DNA of 64,000 nt from Paraburkholderia caballeronis (GCF_900104845.1 NZ_FNSR01000002.1:1054001-1118000), one strand, 5' to 3'. Positions 39,085 through 49,130 are shown, numbered from the stretch's first letter. Translations and numbers: made by a program. The notes: generated from the sequence alone by a model not told the origin.

Positions 39085-39681
39085 GCCCGGGCGGACCCAA
39101 CGTCGTCCGGCAGACGTCCGCCGTCGGCCGCGCGCAGCCCGCAACGGACATCGCGGCGCGGTGTTCTGGCTGACCGCGCTGCCCGGAGCGGGGAAATCGA
39201 CGATCGCGTATGCGACGGACAAGCGGCTGTACGACGTCGGCATGCGGGCCGCCGTGCTCGACGGCGGCAACATGCGGCTCGGCCTGTGCGCGGACCTCGG
39301 CTTCTCGATCGGCGATCGCCACGAGAATGTCCGCCGCATCGCGAAGGCGGCGGCCCTGCTGCCCGATCAGCGGATCATCGTGCTCGCGGCGCTCGTCTCG
39401 CCGACGCGGGCCGCGCGCGAACTCGCGCGGCAGCGCATCTCGCCCGCCGACTGCTTCGAGGTCTACAGCGACTGCCCGTTGCCGGTGTGCCAGCGGCGCG
39501 ATCCGAAGGGACTTATGCGAAGGCGCAGCGCGGCGCGCTGGCCGAATTCACCGATGTGTCGTCGCCGTACGAGCCGCCGACCGCGCCGGCGCTCGCGCTC
39601 GATACCGCGCGCGACGCGCCGGACGATTCGTCCGACGCGCTGACCCGCTTCATCATCCGGACCGGCCGGCCCGCGACATGA
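39056..39681 (+). pseudogene. cysC: APS kinase (CysC)-like gene with a frameshift
   Basis: The first frame encodes an APS-kinase-like N-terminus: VFWLTALPGAGKSTIAYATD (P-loop), LDGGNMRLGLCADLGFSIGDR and ALVSPTRAARELARQ, up to CQRRDPKG. After that the CysC sequence continues in another frame (TYAKAQRGALAEFTDVSSPYEPP). One base appears to be missing at 39511-39515, where CTTATGCG would need one more T. The motif normally read LDGDN is LDGGN here. Either the gene is broken or the base call is wrong. The ATG at 39056 overlaps the sulfotransferase end by 29 bases, so the two were probably an operon. Confidence 0.78.
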
Positions 39682-39707
39682 GACGCGGGCCGGCGCGGGG
39701 GCCGGCC

Positions 39708-41405
39708 TCAGAACCCCTTCGCGAGCGTGAACCACGCGCGCGCGGACGCAGTGCTGCCCGCGAGTTCCGGACGCCCGCCGACCGGCACCGCCAGCGACGC
39801 GCTCGCGCTCAGGTTGTACGGCCCGATCCAGTTGACGCCGACCCCGACGCCGCCGAGATTCGCGCTGTTCGACCCGCCCGCGAATACGTGGCGGTTCACC
39901 GCGACGTGCGCCGCATCGACGAACGCGACCGCCTGCCACTGGCCGATCGGCGTCGTCGCGAACGAGTGGCGCAACTCGGCGGTGAACAGGTAGCCGGTGT
40001 CGGCGGAGATCGCGTCGGTATCGTATGCGCGTACCGAGGTCGGGCCGCCCGCGATGAGCCGCTGCGACGAATCGAGGTTCGCCGACGACCACTGGCCCGA
40101 CACGCTCACGTACAGCGTGTCGCTGGCGCTGAGCCCCTGCAGCCGCGTGACGCCGAGGTTCCACTTCGAGAAACCGCCCTGGGTGTCCGCGCTGCCCGCG
40201 TCGCTCGACTCCGCGTCCGCGTTGCCGAAGCTCACGTGACCGTAGGTCCAGCTCGCGTTCCACAGCGTCACCGCACCCGCGAGCAGACTGTCGCGCACGT
40301 CGCCGGACAGGGCCGCCGTCACGTTGTCCAGATGGCGTTTCGTGCGGATGCCGGCGGTGTCGATGTCGTCGTCGAGCATCAGGTGGTCGTAACCGAGCTG
40401 CCCGTACACGTTGAGGTTGCGGCTGCGCACGAACGGATGCTTCGCCCACACGCTCGCGACCTGCGCGTCGCCGCTCGCGCCGAGCGGCGACAGGTCGCCG
40501 CCGAGCCGGTAGCGCAGCGCCGAATACGAAACCCCGGCGCGCGTGCCCGCGCCGTTGAGCAGCGCGTCGTACGACACGCGCCCGTAGTTCATGTCGCGGC
40601 CCGACGTGAGCCCGCTCACGCTGAACACGTCGCCCAGATGCAGCGGGTTGATCACGTTGACCGCCGCGCCGAACCGCGCGCGGCCGGTCGCCCGGTCGCC
40701 GCTGTTGTCGACGTTCGCGCTGCCCGTCACCAGCGGCTGCGGCGACGTGCCGACGACGAGGTCCGACGTGCCGACCTGCGCGCCGGGCTTCAGCGTCGCG
40801 GTGACGCCGAGGCCGGGAATGTCGGAAAGCAGCAGCAGGCTGCGGTCCAGATCCGCGTCGGTCACGACCGCGCCCGACTGCAGGCCGCCGAGCGTCGCAT
40901 TCAGCAGGCGGTCGCTCACGCGGCTGCCGTTGTTCAGCACGACGCTGCCGAAGCGCGCCTCGATCACGTCGATGCGCACCGTGCCGCCCTGGATGGTCTG
41001 CTGCGGAACGATCGCGCGCGCCAGCGGGAAGCCGTGCGCGTGATAGTAGTCGGTGATGCGCCGCGCGAGGTCGCCCAGTTCGGGCAGCGTGAGTTTTTTC
41101 CCTTCGGCGTCCGCGACGAGCGCGTGCAGCACCGGCGTCGCGATCGACGTGTTGCCCGCGATCTCGACGTGCTCGACGGGGAACGCGGTGCTCGGCGGCA
41201 GCGCGCCGGCGGCGGGCCGCTCGATCGTGAGGCCGGTGTCGTTCGACGGCGCGACCGGCGCGGCCGGCGGCTGCGCCTGCTGGAGCAGCGTACCGGCGCC
41301 CGGCAGCGCGGGGCCGGCGGCATAGGACGCGAAGGACGGCAGCACCCCCGCCAGGGCGAGCAGGACCGGCCTCAGCGCGATGCGTGTTGCAACCTGGTGT
41401 TTCAT
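39708..41405 (-). CDS. TpsB outer-membrane transporter (ShlB/FhaC family)
   Basis: A 565-residue outer-membrane protein. A signal peptide precedes a linker. A POTRA domain follows (VEHVEIAGNTSIATPVLHAL), then a 16-strand-type barrel ending SARAWFTLAKGF with the terminal Phe of outer-membrane proteins. The conserved VRGY-D motif of the inward loop reads VRAYDTDA, with Ala in place of Gly. It lies 22 bp after the large TpsA gene on the same strand, so it should export that protein. Confidence 0.92.
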   Translation of the reverse strand: MKHQVATRIALRPVLLALAGVLPSFASYAAGPALPGAGTLLQQAQPPAAPVAPSNDTGLTIERPAAGALPPSTAFPVEHVEIAGNTSIATPVLHALVADAEGKKLTLPELGDLARRITDYYHAHGFPLARAIVPQQTIQGGTVRIDVIEARFGSVVLNNGSRVSDRLLNATLGGLQSGAVVTDADLDRSLLLLSDIPGLGVTATLKPGAQVGTSDLVVGTSPQPLVTGSANVDNSGDRATGRARFGAAVNVINPLHLGDVFSVSGLTSGRDMNYGRVSYDALLNGAGTRAGVSYSALRYRLGGDLSPLGASGDAQVASVWAKHPFVRSRNLNVYGQLGYDHLMLDDDIDTAGIRTKRHLDNVTAALSGDVRDSLLAGAVTLWNASWTYGHVSFGNADAESSDAGSADTQGGFSKWNLGVTRLQGLSASDTLYVSVSGQWSSANLDSSQRLIAGGPTSVRAYDTDAISADTGYLFTAELRHSFATTPIGQWQAVAFVDAAHVAVNRHVFAGGSNSANLGGVGVGVNWIGPYNLSASASLAVPVGGRPELAGSTASARAWFTLAKGF

Positions 41406-41427
41406 AAATAAGTGCTTGTGCTTGTTG

Positions 41428-44400
41428 TTATTGGAGGCCGACCACCATCTCCGGCAGATTGACGCCGAAGTTCTGGATTTGCAGCGTGCCGTTGTTGCCG
41501 ATCGAGAACGTCGCGGTGGGCGGCGGCGGCGCACTCGGCCCCGGCGTCACAGTCATGGACGGAGCGGCGGCTACCAGCGCCGGCACGATCGTCGGCGCTG
41601 GCACGTAGCCGAACTGACCGGCGCTGAAGTTCGCCCCCACCGGGACGAGCAGTTGAGCGATCGCGTTGGTCAGCGCGGGCGGCAGCGCGGCGACCGGCAT
41701 CAGCGTCAGCGCCGTCGCGTTGGACGCGGCCTGCGTGAACACGTAGTTCTGCGCGCTCAGGCCGCGGCCGTCGACTGCATAGCTGCCGGGCTGGTTCCCC
41801 GCAGCCGTCGTCCAGTTCAGCGTGCCCGACGTCGCGCCGGCCTGCGTGTCGCCGCCGACGAAGCCGGTCACCGTGCCGGACAGGTTGAACGACCTTGCGC
41901 CCACGGTCTGGGTCGTCGGGGCGGCCGTGTAGGTCAGCGTCGCCGGGGTGATGCTGGCGGCGAGGCCGGTCGGCTGTTGCAGCACGTAGTTGCCGGCATC
42001 CGTGCCCGCCAGCGTATCGCTCGCCGTCACGCCGATGTTGCTGCCGGCGTTCTTCGTCGCGAAGCTGCCCGACTGCGACAGCGTCACCGCGTCGCCGCCG
42101 ATCACGCCCGACAGCGCGCCGCCGTTCAACGTCGCCGACGTCGTGCCGTCATAGACCTTGCCCGCGACCGTCGTGCCGCTGACCGTCAGCGTCGCCGGGG
42201 TGATGTTGGCTGCGAGGCCGGTCGGCTGTTGCAGCACGTAGTTGCCCGCGTCCGCACCCGACAGGGCGTCGGCCGTCGTTATCGCGACGTTGGCGCCGAC
42301 GTTCTTCGTCGTGAACGTGCCTGATTGAGACAGCGCCACGGCGTCGCCGCCGATCACGCCCGACAGCGCGCCGCCGTTCAACGTCGCCGACGTCGTGCCG
42401 TCATAGACCTTGCCCGCGACCGTCGTGCCGCTGACCGTCAGCGTCGCCGGGGTGATGTTGCCTGCGAGGCCGATCGGCTGTTGCAGCACGTAGTTGCCGG
42501 CATCCGCACCCGACAGCGCATCGGCCGTCGTTACCGCGATGTTGGTGCCGACGTTCTTCGTCGCGAAGGTGCCCGATTGAGACAGCGCCACGGCGTCCGA
42601 ACCGAATAGACCCGACAGCGAGCCACCGTTCAACGTCGCCGACGTCGTGCCGTCGTACACCTTGTCCGCGACCGTCGTGCCGCTCACCGTCAGCGTCGCC
42701 GGCGTGATGTTGCCGGACAGATGCGCAGGCTGTTGCAGCACGTAATTGCCGGCATCCGTGCCAGCCAGCGTATCGCTCGCCGTCACGCCGATGTTGCTGC
42801 CCACGTTCTTCGTCGCGAAGCTGCCCGATTGCGACAGCGCCACGGCGTCGCCGCCGATCACGCCGGACAGCGCGCCGCCATTCAACGTCGCCGACGTCGT
42901 GCCGTCGTAGACCTTGCCCGCGACCGTCGTGCCGCTGACCGTCAGCGTCGCTGGGGTGATGTTGCCTGCGAGGCCGGTCGGCTGTTGCAGCACGTAGTTG
43001 CCCGCATCCGCGCCCGATAGGGCGTCGGCCGTCGTCACCGCGATGCCATTGCCGACATTCTTCGTCGCGAAGCTGCCCGATTGCGACAGCGTCACCGCAT
43101 CCGAACCAAACAGACCCGACAGCGCGCCGCCGCTCAACGTCGCCGACGTCGTACCGTCGTAGACCTTGTCGGCCACGGTCGCACCGCTCACCGTCAGCGT
43201 CGCCGGCGTGATGTTGCCGGACAGATGCGCAGGCTGTTGCAGCACGTAATTGCCGGCATCCGTGCCCGCCAGCGTATCGCTCGCCGTCACGCCGATGTTG
43301 CTGCCGACGTTCTTCGTTGCGAAAGTGCCCGACTGCGACAGCGTCACCGCGTCGCCGCCGATCACGCCCGACAGCGCGCCGCCGTTCAGCGTCGCCGACG
43401 TCGTGCCGTCGTACACCTTGCCCGCGACCGTCGTGCCGCCCACCGTCAGCGTCGCCGGCGTGATGTTGCCGGACAGATGCGCAGGCTGTTGCAGCACGTA
43501 ATTGCCGGCATCCGTGCCAGCCAGCGTATCGCTCGCCGTCACGCCGATGTTGCTGCCCACGTTCTTCGTCGCGAAGTCGCCCGACTGCGACAGCGTCACC
43601 GCGTCGTCGCCCACCACGCCCGACAGCAAACCGCCGCTCAGCGTCGCCGACGTCGTGCCGTCGTACACCTTGCCGGCCGCCGTCGTGCCGCTCACCGTCA
43701 GCGTCTTCGGCGTGATGCTGCCGGTCGGATCCGCGCCCTGCGCGAACGTGTAGTCGTCCGCCTTCGCGCCGGTCAGCGCCAGCGTCACGCCGATGTTGTT
43801 GCCCGCGTTCGCCGACGCGAAGTTGCCGGTCAACGCGACGTCGTCCGAGCCCACCACGCCCGTGAGCGCGCTGCCGGTCAACGTGACGGCCGTGGTGCCG
43901 TCGTAGGTCTTCGTCGCCGTGCCGGCCGTCACCGTCAACGTCTTCGGATCGATCGTCAGCGTGCCGCCCTGATAGACGATGATGTAACCCTGCTGGTTCG
44001 AATAGAGGCCGCCTGCCGTGATCGTATAGCCGCCGGCGCTGACGTCGGTCGCGCCCTGCGACGTGCCGCTGTAGCCGAGCGTGCCGAGCAGGTTGTCGGC
44101 GTTGGGCGTGACCGAATAGGTGACGCCGTTGCCGCCCGAGTAGCCGATGCCGTCGTAGGTCTTGTGCGCGTCGTTCGCGGTAACGACCAATGTCGTCATG
44201 AACGAGCGCAGCAGCGGATTGGTGTAGCCGTCGTACATCACCCACGTGCTGGCGAAGTCCCAGCCCGCGCCGGCGTAGCTCGACTGGGTCTGCATCTGCT
44301 GCGTGGTCAGGCCGACGCCGCCAGCTGCTGACGTAGCCTGCCCCGAAGTATCGGTGTTCCAGAAGCTGCCGGTCACGGTTCCGAAACCCGAGCCGATCAG

Positions 44401-46758
44401 GCCGCCGACAGAGCCGGCACTACCGCCATTGACCGCTCCAGTCGAATAGCTGTTGCTGACCGTTCCGTAGTTCACGCCAATCAGGCCGCCGGCAACGTCC
44501 ACACTGTCGACATTGACCGCTCCAGTCGAATAGCTGTTGCTGACGATGCTGTCGTTATAGCCGGCGAGGCCGCCGACATTCCCGCCACCGTTGACGCCAG
44601 CATCGGCGCTGACACTGCCCGTCGCATAACTGTTGCTGAGCGGCCCCTCGTTGACGCCGACCAGCCCGCCGATGTACGCATAATAGTAATAGTCGTTGGT
44701 CCGGCTGTTGCCGGCGGAGACACTGCCCGTCGCATAGCTGTTAGCGATCGAGCCGCCGTTATACCCCACGAGACCGCCGACATACATTTCGTCGCCGAAA
44801 ATATCGTTGCTGCTGTCAGCCGTGCCTCCCGCCACGCTAGCCGTCGAATGGCTGCCGACGATCGTGCCGACATTCTCTCCCACCAGGCCACCGATCATTC
44901 CCTCGTTCGCGCTAGTGACGCTGCCGGTCACATAGCTGTTCACGATCGTGCCTTCATTGATGCCGACGAGGCCGCCAATGTAGTTGTAGTCGTAATCGAT
45001 ATCCGTATTGTCCGCGCCAACGGAAACGCTCGCACCGGTCAGTCCGACATCGCGAACCACTCCGCCACTGCCCACCATGCCGAAGAGTCCGATGCCCAAA
45101 GAACTGGCATTGGTGGCGGAAACGTCGATGGCGAGTCCGTTGATCACATGCCCCAAACCTTCGAAGCTGCCGGTAAAACTCCCGGAGCCGGAGTTGTTCC
45201 CTATCGGCGCGAACCCCGCCCCGCCGTTCCACCCCGCCGTGCTGCTCGCATCGATGTCGCCGCCGAGCGCATAGTTGCCCGCGAGATTCCCATTGATCCC
45301 CTGCAGGTCGGTGCCGGTCACGCTGCCCTGGCTGCCGAGGCTCGTGATCACCGTGTACTGCACGACCGCGCCGTCGCTGCCCAGCTGCGTGCTGAAGTTG
45401 TTCCCGGCCTGCAGGTTCACCGGCGCGTTCACGTTGTACGTCGCCGTGTTGCCCGCGCTCACCGCGCCGAGTCCGTATTGCAACGCGAGCTTCCCGTTCG
45501 CGCTGGTCGCCGTGATGCTCTGGTTGATGGTGATGTTGCGTTGCGCGCTCAACGTCAGCGTCGTCGCGGCGTCCCACGACACGGCGTCGTTGATGTTGAT
45601 GTCGCCGCTGCCGGCGCTCGCGCCGGCCGTGCTCTGCACCTGGAAGTTGTTGTTTTCGAGCGCCGCGCCGAGCGCCGCGCCCGTCATGTCGCCGCCGCTC
45701 GCGGCCACCGTGAAGTCGGTCGGATCGATCAGCCACGAGCCGGTCACGCCGTCCGCCGCGTGCGTCGTCACGCGCGCGCCGGCCGCCACCTTGACCGACG
45801 CCGCGCTGGACTCGATCGCGCCGCCGTTGCCGCCCGTGGGCGCGCTCGCGTCCAGCGTGCCGCCGACGTTCACCGTCCCCGCCGTCATGCCGCCGAGCAG
45901 CGTGATCGAGCCGTCGTGGTCCTCGACCGTGCGCGCCTCGACGACGCCCGTGTTGTTCACCACGCTCGCGAGCAGCGCGTCCTTCGCGCCGGCCGTCATC
46001 ACGACCGTGCCGCCGTCCGCCTGGATCAGGCCGCCGTTCGCCGCGAGATTGTCCAGCGTGCTGCGATCCACCTGCATGCCGACGAGGCTGCTGCCGTCGA
46101 AATTCAGCGTGATCGCGCTGCCCGCGCCGAGGCCCACGGTGCCGAGCCGCGCGACGATCGTCCCTTCGTTGCCGACGTGATTGCCGAGCAGCGCGACGTA
46201 GCCGCCGTCCGCCGCCGTGATGACGCCCTGGTTGACCACGCTGCCGGTGCCGTTGCCGCTGAACGACCGGCGGCCGCCCGCGAGGCTCGCGTCGTCGACG
46301 TCCAGCGTCGAGGCCACGAGGCCGCCGACGTTGACCTGCGCGCCCTTGCCGAACAGGATGCCGTTCGGGTTGATCAGGTACACCTGGCCGTTGGCGTTCA
46401 GATGCCCGAGGATGCGCGTGCCGCTCGTGTCGAAGATGCGGTTGACCGCGATCGCCGATGCCGACGGCTGCCGGAAGTTCACCGTTTCCTGCGAGCCGAC
46501 GTTGAAGCTGCTCCAGTTCAACGACACGTTCTGGCTCGACTGCGTGATCGTCGTCGTATGGCCCGCACTGCTGATCTGCGCGCTGCCGGACACCACCTGG
46601 CCGCCGGTCGGCGCCGCATGCGCCGCGACCGCGGACAGCGACAACGCCGCGACCGCCAGCTTGCGCCCCGTCCCCTTCGTTCTCCCCCGCGCGGTCTCGG
46701 GAACCGCTACCCAACTGCTGAAGACCTGGTTCCACACCAGTCTGTATGCGTGGTTCAT
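41428..46758 (-). CDS. TpsA filamentous-hemagglutinin-like exoprotein with GLUG and MBG repeats
   Basis: A 1776-residue secreted protein. An extended signal peptide region (MNHAYRLVWNQVFSSWVAV) ends near AHAAPTGG. The TPS secretion domain has LINPNGILFGKGAQVNVGG. Residues about 587-805 hold roughly seven GLUG-type repeats (GGLVG-N-G-I-NSY-TGSV). Residues about 935-1606 hold eight MBG/YDG-type repeats of about 84 residues (KVYDGTTSATL). A Pro-rich stretch precedes the C-terminus. It likely forms a beta-helical adhesin exported by the TpsB encoded next. Here tpsA precedes tpsB. Confidence 0.92.
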   Translation of the reverse strand: MNHAYRLVWNQVFSSWVAVPETARGRTKGTGRKLAVAALSLSAVAAHAAPTGGQVVSGSAQISSAGHTTTITQSSQNVSLNWSSFNVGSQETVNFRQPSASAIAVNRIFDTSGTRILGHLNANGQVYLINPNGILFGKGAQVNVGGLVASTLDVDDASLAGGRRSFSGNGTGSVVNQGVITAADGGYVALLGNHVGNEGTIVARLGTVGLGAGSAITLNFDGSSLVGMQVDRSTLDNLAANGGLIQADGGTVVMTAGAKDALLASVVNNTGVVEARTVEDHDGSITLLGGMTAGTVNVGGTLDASAPTGGNGGAIESSAASVKVAAGARVTTHAADGVTGSWLIDPTDFTVAASGGDMTGAALGAALENNNFQVQSTAGASAGSGDININDAVSWDAATTLTLSAQRNITINQSITATSANGKLALQYGLGAVSAGNTATYNVNAPVNLQAGNNFSTQLGSDGAVVQYTVITSLGSQGSVTGTDLQGINGNLAGNYALGGDIDASSTAGWNGGAGFAPIGNNSGSGSFTGSFEGLGHVINGLAIDVSATNASSLGIGLFGMVGSGGVVRDVGLTGASVSVGADNTDIDYDYNYIGGLVGINEGTIVNSYVTGSVTSANEGMIGGLVGENVGTIVGSHSTASVAGGTADSSNDIFGDEMYVGGLVGYNGGSIANSYATGSVSAGNSRTNDYYYYAYIGGLVGVNEGPLSNSYATGSVSADAGVNGGGNVGGLAGYNDSIVSNSYSTGAVNVDSVDVAGGLIGVNYGTVSNSYSTGAVNGGSAGSVGGLIGSGFGTVTGSFWNTDTSGQATSAAGGVGLTTQQMQTQSSYAGAGWDFASTWVMYDGYTNPLLRSFMTTLVVTANDAHKTYDGIGYSGGNGVTYSVTPNADNLLGTLGYSGTSQGATDVSAGGYTITAGGLYSNQQGYIIVYQGGTLTIDPKTLTVTAGTATKTYDGTTAVTLTGSALTGVVGSDDVALTGNFASANAGNNIGVTLALTGAKADDYTFAQGADPTGSITPKTLTVSGTTAAGKVYDGTTSATLSGGLLSGVVGDDAVTLSQSGDFATKNVGSNIGVTASDTLAGTDAGNYVLQQPAHLSGNITPATLTVGGTTVAGKVYDGTTSATLNGGALSGVIGGDAVTLSQSGTFATKNVGSNIGVTASDTLAGTDAGNYVLQQPAHLSGNITPATLTVSGATVADKVYDGTTSATLSGGALSGLFGSDAVTLSQSGSFATKNVGNGIAVTTADALSGADAGNYVLQQPTGLAGNITPATLTVSGTTVAGKVYDGTTSATLNGGALSGVIGGDAVALSQSGSFATKNVGSNIGVTASDTLAGTDAGNYVLQQPAHLSGNITPATLTVSGTTVADKVYDGTTSATLNGGSLSGLFGSDAVALSQSGTFATKNVGTNIAVTTADALSGADAGNYVLQQPIGLAGNITPATLTVSGTTVAGKVYDGTTSATLNGGALSGVIGGDAVALSQSGTFTTKNVGANVAITTADALSGADAGNYVLQQPTGLAANITPATLTVSGTTVAGKVYDGTTSATLNGGALSGVIGGDAVTLSQSGSFATKNAGSNIGVTASDTLAGTDAGNYVLQQPTGLAASITPATLTYTAAPTTQTVGARSFNLSGTVTGFVGGDTQAGATSGTLNWTTAAGNQPGSYAVDGRGLSAQNYVFTQAASNATALTLMPVAALPPALTNAIAQLLVPVGANFSAGQFGYVPAPTIVPALVAAAPSMTVTPGPSAPPPPTATFSIGNNGTLQIQNFGVNLPEMVVGLQ
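41941..43952. repeat. Array of eight MBG-domain coding repeats with a 252-bp period
   Basis: Seven units follow each other at exactly 252 bp (boundaries 41941 to 43705), with one more diverged unit up to about 43952. Equivalent CACCGTCAGCGTCGCC positions recur at about 42181, 42433 and 42685. Two sequence types are mixed: one encodes VIGGDAV with SNIGVTASDTLAGTD, the other LFGSDAV with IAVTTADALSGAD. At least one unit is a hybrid, which points to recombination among copies. Long stretches are near-identical. Confidence 0.93.
44290..44995. repeat. GLUG-type degenerate repeats in the TpsA gene
   Basis: About seven imperfect units of 28-45 codons encode the pattern GGLVG-N-G-(I/V)-NSY-TG-V. They are diverged at the DNA level, unlike the MBG array, so they are older or under different selection. 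Confidence 0.75.
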
Positions 46759-47115
46759 TCGTATTTTGCCCCGACGTTTTTATGTCAATTCCCTGACTCC
46801 GCTAACGGTGAGCAACCCCAAAACCTTTAATTAATTTACAAATAACCGTCGAAAACGTTTGCGCAAACGAGCAATAGCGCGGTCTTATTAAGCGAGTGCT
46901 TATTCATCGAAGGAATTTGCCGCCGGGACGCCGTTTTCCGGGCCTTCGCGCGAAACGTCGGCGACGGAAAATCGGCATCGAATAAACCAGCAGCGTGCGG
47001 AAAATGCTCAAAAAAACGACATTGATCGGGAGCAATTAATTGCGGAAGCAACTTCGCGCCGTTCGCGCCGAATAAGACCCGGAAAATCCCCTTCGCGGTT
47101 ATTCCATCGCCCCAT
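46759..47115. promoter_or_regulatory. AT-rich leader and promoter region of the TpsA gene
   Basis: 357 bp between the start of tpsA and the end of the EamA gene. It is AT-rich near 46825-46900 and around 47025-47050, as expected for a promoter. On the minus strand a TTGACA lies 27-32 bp before the ATG, but the matching -10 would be almost at the start codon, so the real promoter is probably further upstream. No other structured element was seen. Confidence 0.4.
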
Positions 47116-48051
47116 TCAACCTTCGAGCGCCGGCGCCGCGCCGCCTGCCGTGTCGCCCGACGCGGCCCGGCTCCACCGCACCGTCGCGAGCAGCGATGCA
47201 ACGACGATCAGCGCGCCGCCGAGCCATGCGGACACCGGCAGACGCTCGCCCAGCCACACGCACGCGAACAGCGCGCCGAATGCCGGCTCGCTGCCCATCA
47301 GCAGCGCGACGCGCGTCGCGCTGCTGCGGCTCACCGCGTAGTTCTGCACGAAGAACGCGAACAGCGTGCAGGCGATCACGAGATACAGCACGCTCGCCCA
47401 GAACGCCCCATGCGCGCCGAACGACGGCAGCGGTTGCCACTGCGCGGGCGCGAACAGCAACGCGACGGCCACGCTGCCGAACGACACGACGCCCGCCTGC
47501 ACGGCGGTCACCGCCAGCGGCTTCAACGCGGGATCGCGCATCACGCGTTTCGTCACGCACACGTTCAGCGCGCGCAGCAGCGCGGCGAGCAGCACCAGCG
47601 CGTCGCCGCGGTTCGGCACGAACGCGCCGCCGCTCAGCAGCCACGCGCCCGCGAGCGACAGCGCGACCGCGCCCCACTCGACGCGCGTCGGCCGCCGCTG
47701 CAACACCGCCCATTCGACGAGCGGCGTCAGCACGACGCACAGGCTGATCAGGAACGCGGCGTTCGACGCCTGCGTGAGCATCACGCCGAACGTCTCGCAG
47801 ACGAAAATGCCGAACAGCAGCACACCCGCGCCGAACACGCCGGCCAGCGAGCGCCGCCGCGCGTCGCGCAGCGCGCGCAGCGACGGCGACAGCAGCACGA
47901 ACGTCAGGCCGAAGCGCAGCGCCAGCAGCCCGAGCACCGGATAAAACGCGAGCGCGTGCTTGACGACGCCGTAACTCGTCCCCCACACCAGCGCCACCGC
48001 GAGCAGCAGCAGATCGGACGCGCGCAGCAACTGCGCCTGTTTTTTCGACAT
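47116..48051 (-). CDS. EamA/DMT-family transporter
   Basis: A 311-residue protein with about ten hydrophobic segments in two similar halves, typical of the DMT superfamily (VWGTSYGVVKHALAFYPVL, and in the second half SSATRVALLMGSEPAFGALFACVWLGERLP). It probably exports a metabolite. A LysR regulator gene is divergent with a 131-bp gap and is likely its regulator. Confidence 0.9.
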   Translation of the reverse strand: MSKKQAQLLRASDLLLLAVALVWGTSYGVVKHALAFYPVLGLLALRFGLTFVLLSPSLRALRDARRRSLAGVFGAGVLLFGIFVCETFGVMLTQASNAAFLISLCVVLTPLVEWAVLQRRPTRVEWGAVALSLAGAWLLSGGAFVPNRGDALVLLAALLRALNVCVTKRVMRDPALKPLAVTAVQAGVVSFGSVAVALLFAPAQWQPLPSFGAHGAFWASVLYLVIACTLFAFFVQNYAVSRSSATRVALLMGSEPAFGALFACVWLGERLPVSAWLGGALIVVASLLATVRWSRAASGDTAGGAAPALEG

Positions 48052-48182
48052 TGCACACCTCTTCGATCGGGAATGCGGCTATTGTCCGGTGTTGCGCGTG
48101 CCGCGATAATCGGGTCCACGCGCACAGCTTCGATGTCGCGAATGCACAGATCGGCCGCGAAAACACCCACGATGCGCCCACG

Positions 48183-49130
48183 ATGAATCCCACCGAACTC
48201 TTCGCGCTGCTGCCCGACATGGCGACGTTCGCGCGCGTCGTCGACGCGGGCAATTTCTCGCTCGCCGCGCGCCAGCTAGGCAGCACGCCATCGACGGTCA
48301 GCCGGCAGATCAAGCGGCTCGAAGAAGCGCTCGGCACGCGTCTGCTCGAACGCTCGACGCGCCAGGTCCGCGTGACCGAATCGGGTGCGGAGGTCTATCG
48401 CTACTGCCGGGACATGGTCGGCGCGGCGGCGGAAGCGGTCGACGCGGCGGGGCAACTGGCGGGCAAGCCGCAGGGACGCGTGAGTCTTGGCGCGCCGACC
48501 GCGTATGCGAAGACGGTGATCCATCCGCTGATCCCGGATTTCCTGCGCGAATACACCGACGTGGACGTGCAACTGATGTTCACCGACCGCGACGTCGATC
48601 CGCTGCGCGACGGCATCGACGTCGTGATCCGGCCGACGCGCACGCCGCCGCCCGGCCTCGCGGGCCGGCAGCTCGGTTCGGTGCGCTGGCTGCTGTGCGC
48701 GTCGCCCGCGTATCTGCACGCGCGCGGCACGCCGGGCGCGCCGCGCGATCTCGCGCAGCACGACTGCCTCTATCTCGGGGAAACCGCCGACGACAACCGC
48801 TGGCGTCTGATGCGCGGCGCGCAGACCCAAACGGTCGAGGTGAAAGGCCGCTACGCCGCCAATCACGCGGGCGCGCGGCTCGAAGCGGCGTTGCAGGACT
48901 GGGGGATCGCGAGCCTGCCCGACTTCGCGGCCACCGATGCGTTAAAGCGCGGCGAACTGGTTCAGGTGCTCGCGGACTGGACGTTCGAAGCGCGCGCGTA
49001 CATGGGGCCGGTGTGGCTGCTGTATCCGCCGAACCGTTTCCTGCCGCCGAAGGTGCGCGTGCTGATCGACTATCTCGCGCGCCGCCTCGGCGACGTAAAA
49101 ACCGCGCAAGACGCAAAGGCCGCGCGCTGA
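48183..49130 (+). CDS. LysR-family transcriptional regulator
   Basis: A 315-residue LysR regulator. The N-terminal helix-turn-helix is FARVVDAGNFSLAARQLGSTPSTVSRQIKRLE (in part) followed by LGTRLLERSTRQVRVTESG. The effector domain starts near residue 95 (GRVSLGAPTAYAKTVIHPLI). The start at 48183 gives the HTH its usual position. The divergent layout with the EamA gene suggests control from the shared intergenic region. Confidence 0.92.
   Translation: MNPTELFALLPDMATFARVVDAGNFSLAARQLGSTPSTVSRQIKRLEEALGTRLLERSTRQVRVTESGAEVYRYCRDMVGAAAEAVDAAGQLAGKPQGRVSLGAPTAYAKTVIHPLIPDFLREYTDVDVQLMFTDRDVDPLRDGIDVVIRPTRTPPPGLAGRQLGSVRWLLCASPAYLHARGTPGAPRDLAQHDCLYLGETADDNRWRLMRGAQTQTVEVKGRYAANHAGARLEAALQDWGIASLPDFAATDALKRGELVQVLADWTFEARAYMGPVWLLYPPNRFLPPKVRVLIDYLARRLGDVKTAQDAKAAR

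Noticed and set aside
41941..43952. CRISPR array
   Set aside because: The repeats are 252 bp, contiguous, in frame and encode MBG/YDG domains. There are no spacers and no cas genes.
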